64,000 nucleotides of DNA from positions 222,509 through 286,508 of the forward strand of contig CAVTYO010000002.1 in NCBI GenBank assembly GCA_963738915.1, in the 5' to 3' direction. The position numbers and the translations under genes were made by a program. Source of the DNA: Pseudolabrys sp963738915. Its GTDB lineage: Bacteria > Pseudomonadota > Alphaproteobacteria > Rhizobiales > Xanthobacteraceae. A model generated the notes under the pieces. The model did no database searches, had not been told where the DNA came from, and saw only the letters and a list, made by a program, of their open reading frames with translations. Of this stretch, positions 60,806 through 64,000 are shown one piece after another. Position 1 is the first letter of the stretch, and each line of letters opens with the position of its first letter.

Positions 60806-61523
60806 TTAAAGAAAGCTGCCGGAAAAGTTCGGATCGCGGCGAAAGTCTTCCACCGGCGCGAGCGCGATCTCATTGACCCGCTTCTTGACCATGGCGAGGC
60901 CGGCGGCTGGAAATTCGGCGATGCAATCGCGAGTAAACTCACGAAATTGTCGAGCGCATCGGGCAGGCAGGGCGCGATTGATCCAGCCGTATCGTTCGGC
61001 CAGGTCAGCGTCGCAATCTTCCGCGCCGAGAATAACCTCAAGGGCACGCCCCCGCCCCATAAGTCGCGTGAGGTGCTGTATTTCCGCCCGCGCCGGGAAC
61101 CGCCCCAAAAGACGCTTCAGGCTGGCCTGAGTTGCTGGACTTTGCAGCGAACCGCATGTCGCACGCCAGCACGAACTCGCTGCCAGCGCCACGAACGCGA
61201 CCGTCGATCTGAGCAATGGTGACAAGGCGGCTAGTGCTGAGGTGGCGAAACAGAAGACCAATCGACGCTTCGCCAACCAGTTTCGCCGCTTCCGCCCGGA
61301 TCTGATCTTGTGTCACGTCGACATGGGGAATAAAGTAATCCGGGTCAGCGCTCCTGAAGACGAGGACTCTGGTGGTGTCGTCGGATTCGGACTGTCGAAT
61401 AAGGGAAACCAAATCACGAACCAGCTCCGGCCCGAGAAGATTTATGGCGGGGCAACCTGGGATGTCCGCAAACAGAACGGCTCCCTCTTTGCGCACCTTG
61501 AGCGTGTCGAAGACGTCATCCAT
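60806..61523 (-). pseudogene. Enoyl-CoA hydratase/isomerase, frameshifted
   Basis: From ATG 61523 the crotonase fold reads ADIPGCPAINLLGPELVRDL, DGRVRGAGSEFVLACDMRFA and SFGAVPGAGG, then the frame is lost. In the next frame it continues QHLTRLMGRGRALEVILGAE, DCDADLAERYGWINRALPAR, to TAA at 60806. Removing one A near 61079-61085 restores PGAGGIQHLTRLMGRGRAL, and 718 nt is one more than a multiple of three. The assembled 238 residues would be a normal-length enzyme of acyl-CoA metabolism. Pseudogene or single-base error. Confidence 0.75.
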
Positions 61524-61594
61524 GACGCGGTCTTCTTGCGGCCCTCCACCTCGAGGGCCTCGATGAAATCCGGCGAGCGAAGCACGCCAAAGTG

Positions 61595-62998
61595 TCAGGC
61601 CGACTTGCGCAGCGACTTAAATGTTGCGCGCACGTCGGACACGAACAGCGCAGGCTGTTCCCATGCCGCGAAGTGTGCGCCTTTCGGGACGCTCGCCGTA
61701 GTAGACGAGCTTGCGGCACACGCGTTCTCGGCCCGGCTCTTCGGCGCCTGATAGCATCTCGTCGGGGAACGCGGCTACACGCCGACGGGGAGCGCTACGC
61801 CGGCCGCACGTCGTAGAAGCCGGCAGGCGGAGCCGGGCCGTGGTGTCCCAGTACAGGCGCGCGGACGGACGATCGCCGTGTTGGTCAGCCAGTAGAGCGT
61901 GGTGTTGTCGAGGCCAGTCGTCGCGCGTGAGCCGTTCCGTACTGATGGCCGGCGAACAGTCGCGGGCGAGCGTGCTGCGTAGCGTGACGGATGTCGTGAT
62001 CCAGGAGCCACGCGGCGCGACCGAGCCGGCGGATGTCGCTCGAGGCCGTAGCCGAGCGTCTGCGGCCGGGTGCGCCATGCTCGACGGCGTATCCACGAGC
62101 GACCGTCCCTGTAGATACGTCGACCGAGTTCAGATTCACCAGGCGTGCTCCGACGTCGGTGAGAGTCCCGCCGGCGCAGGCTGGTGCAGGGCGCGGCGCG
62201 GGGGCGCCTTGGAGACATCGGGCGGAAGCAGCTGGCGCGACATGTTGGCGTGGATGCCGAGCAAGCCCGGCGGGTGCTTGGCAGGGCCGTCACGCGGCCG
62301 AGGATCACGGCATTGCCCCAGTCGCCGCCCTGCGCCACGTAGCGCGGTGTCGCCAGAGCCTGCCGCATCAGCGCTCGCCCACGCACTTGCGCGATGCGGT
62401 CGACCGGATCCCATCCGGGTGCGCGTCGGGCCGGCCCGAGAAGCCGTAGCCCGGCAAGCGATGGGATGACGAGGTGGAAGGCGTCCGACGGCGCTCGCGC
62501 CGTGCGCCGATCGGGATCGGTGAGCGGGCTCGATGATCTTCAAGCTGCTCGATGATCGAGCCCGGCCAACCGTGCGACGACGATCAGCGGCATCGCGCTC
62601 TGTTCGCGCTTGGACCGGACGTGAATGAAATGGATCGGCGAGGCCGTCGATCTCTGTGACGAACTGCGGCAAGGGCGTTGAGCTTCTGCTTCGCACTCGG
62701 CGCCAGTCGTAGTCGGTCGCCCAATAGCGCGCGAGTTTCTGGACCGTCGCCAGCCGCACGCCCTGGAGTTATCGTTGACTGTTTCGCGTTCCGGCCAGCG
62801 CGTGGCGGCGACGCGGCGGCGCAGATCGTCAAGATCCTTCTTCGATGCCTTGAAGCTGAAGGGCCGGACGGCGTCGCTGTCCGGCGCGGCAGATGCCCGC
62901 GAGGAAAGCAGGCTTGCCGTGCCCGCGGCAACAAGGCTCGTTGCGGCGGCGCCCAGAAGCTGGCGGCGATCCTGGTCGATCTCTTCGAACGTGCTCAT
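61595..62998 (-). pseudogene. Tat-exported epoxide hydrolase (EHN type), many frameshifts
   Basis: Starts MSTFEEIDQDRRQLLGAAAT (twin-arginine signal), then PFSFKASKKDLDDLRRRVAA TRWPER, the EHN domain. The frame is then lost repeatedly: first near 62765 (continuing VRLATVQKLARYWATDYDWR), then again around 62690-62660 and further on. Recognisable later pieces are IHFIHVRSK, SDAFHLVIPSLAG, ALATPRYVAQGGDWGNAV, TLYWLTNTAI, FPDEML and a WEQPALFVSDVRATFKSLR end at 61595. At least six indels across 1.4 kb. Either heavily decayed or a poorly resolved stretch of sequence. Confidence 0.7.
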
Positions 62999-63346
62999 TG
63001 CTCAATTCCTCGTGTTTGAGGGACCAGTTCCCACGGCCGCAGTTGCCAATTGAAACCTTGCTTTTGCGCCGCGGCGGGCATTGCAAGAACCCCTGTTTAT
63101 TCAGGCGCTTCGAATGTGGGCCGCAGCTTCGCGGCCTCTTCGGCAGACCTGCATCGCGCGGCCATATAAGTGGTTGGCCACTTTGCGACGATAAGCGAAG
63201 GTCGCCGGACCACCCAGTTATGCGATATGATGCGGTGTTAGAATTTGTGAGCCTCGCCGGGCGCGGCCGACCGCCGCCCTGTGATATCTGCAACGAGGTT
63301 GACGCTTTCGCTGAATGGAGTTGGGGCAGCCGCGTAGGTCAGCGTC
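62999..63346. other. 348-bp divergent intergenic region
   Basis: Lies between the epoxide hydrolase pseudogene (minus) and the regulator gene (plus), so it should hold both promoters and any operator. I see no ORF, RNA or strong palindrome in it. Confidence 0.4.
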
Positions 63347-64000
63347 ATGGTCACGGCAACTGGCCGTAGTAAAAATGTTGTGTCGTTCGGTCCTTACAGC
63401 CTGGTTCTGAACGAAAGACTACTGACGAAGAATTGCGTTCCTGTCGAACTGGGCGCGCGGGCGCTCGATATCTTGATTGCGCTGGTCGGCCGGCCCAACG
63501 AAATCGTCGGAAAAAAGGAGTTGATGGCTCAGCTGTGGCCGGGCGTCATCGTCGAAGAGGGCAGCTTGCGCTTTCATGTTGCCAATCTTCGCAAGGCTCT
63601 CGGAGACGGAAGGACGGTGCACGAGAGATTTCCACGGTCTCTGGGCGCGGCTATTGCCTTGTGGTGCCGGTCGTGCGGGACGGTGATCGCGAAGACGCAA
63701 GGCCAGCTTTTGCAGAAAACGTTCGCTACGCTAATCTGCCCAATCGTTTGTCTAAAATCGTCGGCCGCGACAACGATATCTTGAGAGTATCGACGCAGTT
63801 GACCGCCGCGCGGTTTGTCACAATCGTCGGTGCCGGCGGGGTTGGCAAAACCACGGTGGCGGTGGCGGTCGGACATCACCTGTTTGACGCTTTTGCAGGC
63901 GCCGTCCTTTTCGTCGATCTCGGAGCGCTGAGCGACCCCAATCTGCTGGCGACGACGGTCGCCGCCTTGCTCGGACTATCGGTTCAGTCCGACGACGCGA
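63347..64000 (+). pseudogene. Winged-helix/NTPase transcriptional regulator, frameshifted and cut by window end
   Basis: From ATG 63347: OmpR/PhoB-type winged helix (VVSFGPYSLVLNERLLTKNC, VELGARALDILIALVGRPNE, LMAQLWPGVIVEEGSLRFHV then ANLRKALGDG). The frame breaks near 63612; the correct continuation is DGAREISTVSGRGYCLVVPV, then an STAND-type NTPase domain with Walker A IVGAGGVGKTTVAVAVGHHL, open to base 64000. One missing base restores it. Such large regulators sense through a C-terminal repeat region outside this window and may control the divergent hydrolase genes. Confidence 0.75.

Overview
GC-rich chromosomal DNA of an alphaproteobacterium, most probably a Hyphomicrobiales member near Bradyrhizobium/Rhodopseudomonas/Pseudolabrys (inferred from gene content, not searched). 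The main pointers are the block thyA-GNAT-folA-hflK-hflC-DUF2065-degP, a circularly permuted two-piece tmRNA, an alpha-type SspB, a DUF4169/ribbon-helix-helix pair, a CtrA-type box and LTXXQ-type periplasmic proteins.

Layout. 1-4.5 kb holds small envelope and hypothetical genes (L,D-transpeptidase, PsiF-like Cys-rich proteins, YidB, a frameshifted PHA-granule protein). 4.5-17 kb is housekeeping: UvrD-type helicase carrying in-frame palindromic repeats, thioesterase/2-hydroxyacid dehydrogenase, D-lactate dehydrogenase, AsmA, fumC, sspB and, at 17.2-17.5 kb, tmRNA on the minus strand. 17.7-29.6 kb has a split chromate-type transporter, an orphan amino-acid binding protein, a second L,D-transpeptidase, the thyA-to-degP block, divergent overlapping serB/miaA and rlpA. 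29.6-33.9 kb is the branched-chain amino acid locus ilvB-ilvN-lysE-ilvC, with promoter, leader peptide and terminator visible; leuA at 43 kb has its own Leu-rich leader peptide. 33.9-39.9 kb carries a fused permease/binding-protein ABC gene divergent from a sulfonate/nitrate-type ABC system interrupted by a GGDEF gene. 40-42.6 kb has PhzF, a Nudix-like protein and PPK2. 45.3-49.7 kb has two LTXXQ-type genes flanking a TRAP transporter with fused DctQM.

From tRNA-Lys(CTT) at 49.8 kb onward the window looks accessory: decayed fragments including an amber-interrupted nuclease-like ORF, then a minus-strand block of HlyD / double ABC-2 permease / HlyD without an ATPase, an unusual Rieske-type ferredoxin, a GMC oxidoreductase, two alpha/beta hydrolases and Ohr, then an enoyl-CoA hydratase and an epoxide hydrolase both broken by frameshifts, and a frameshifted winged-helix/ATPase regulator running off the end. 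At least five genes carry indels, so either pseudogenisation or local sequence error must be considered.
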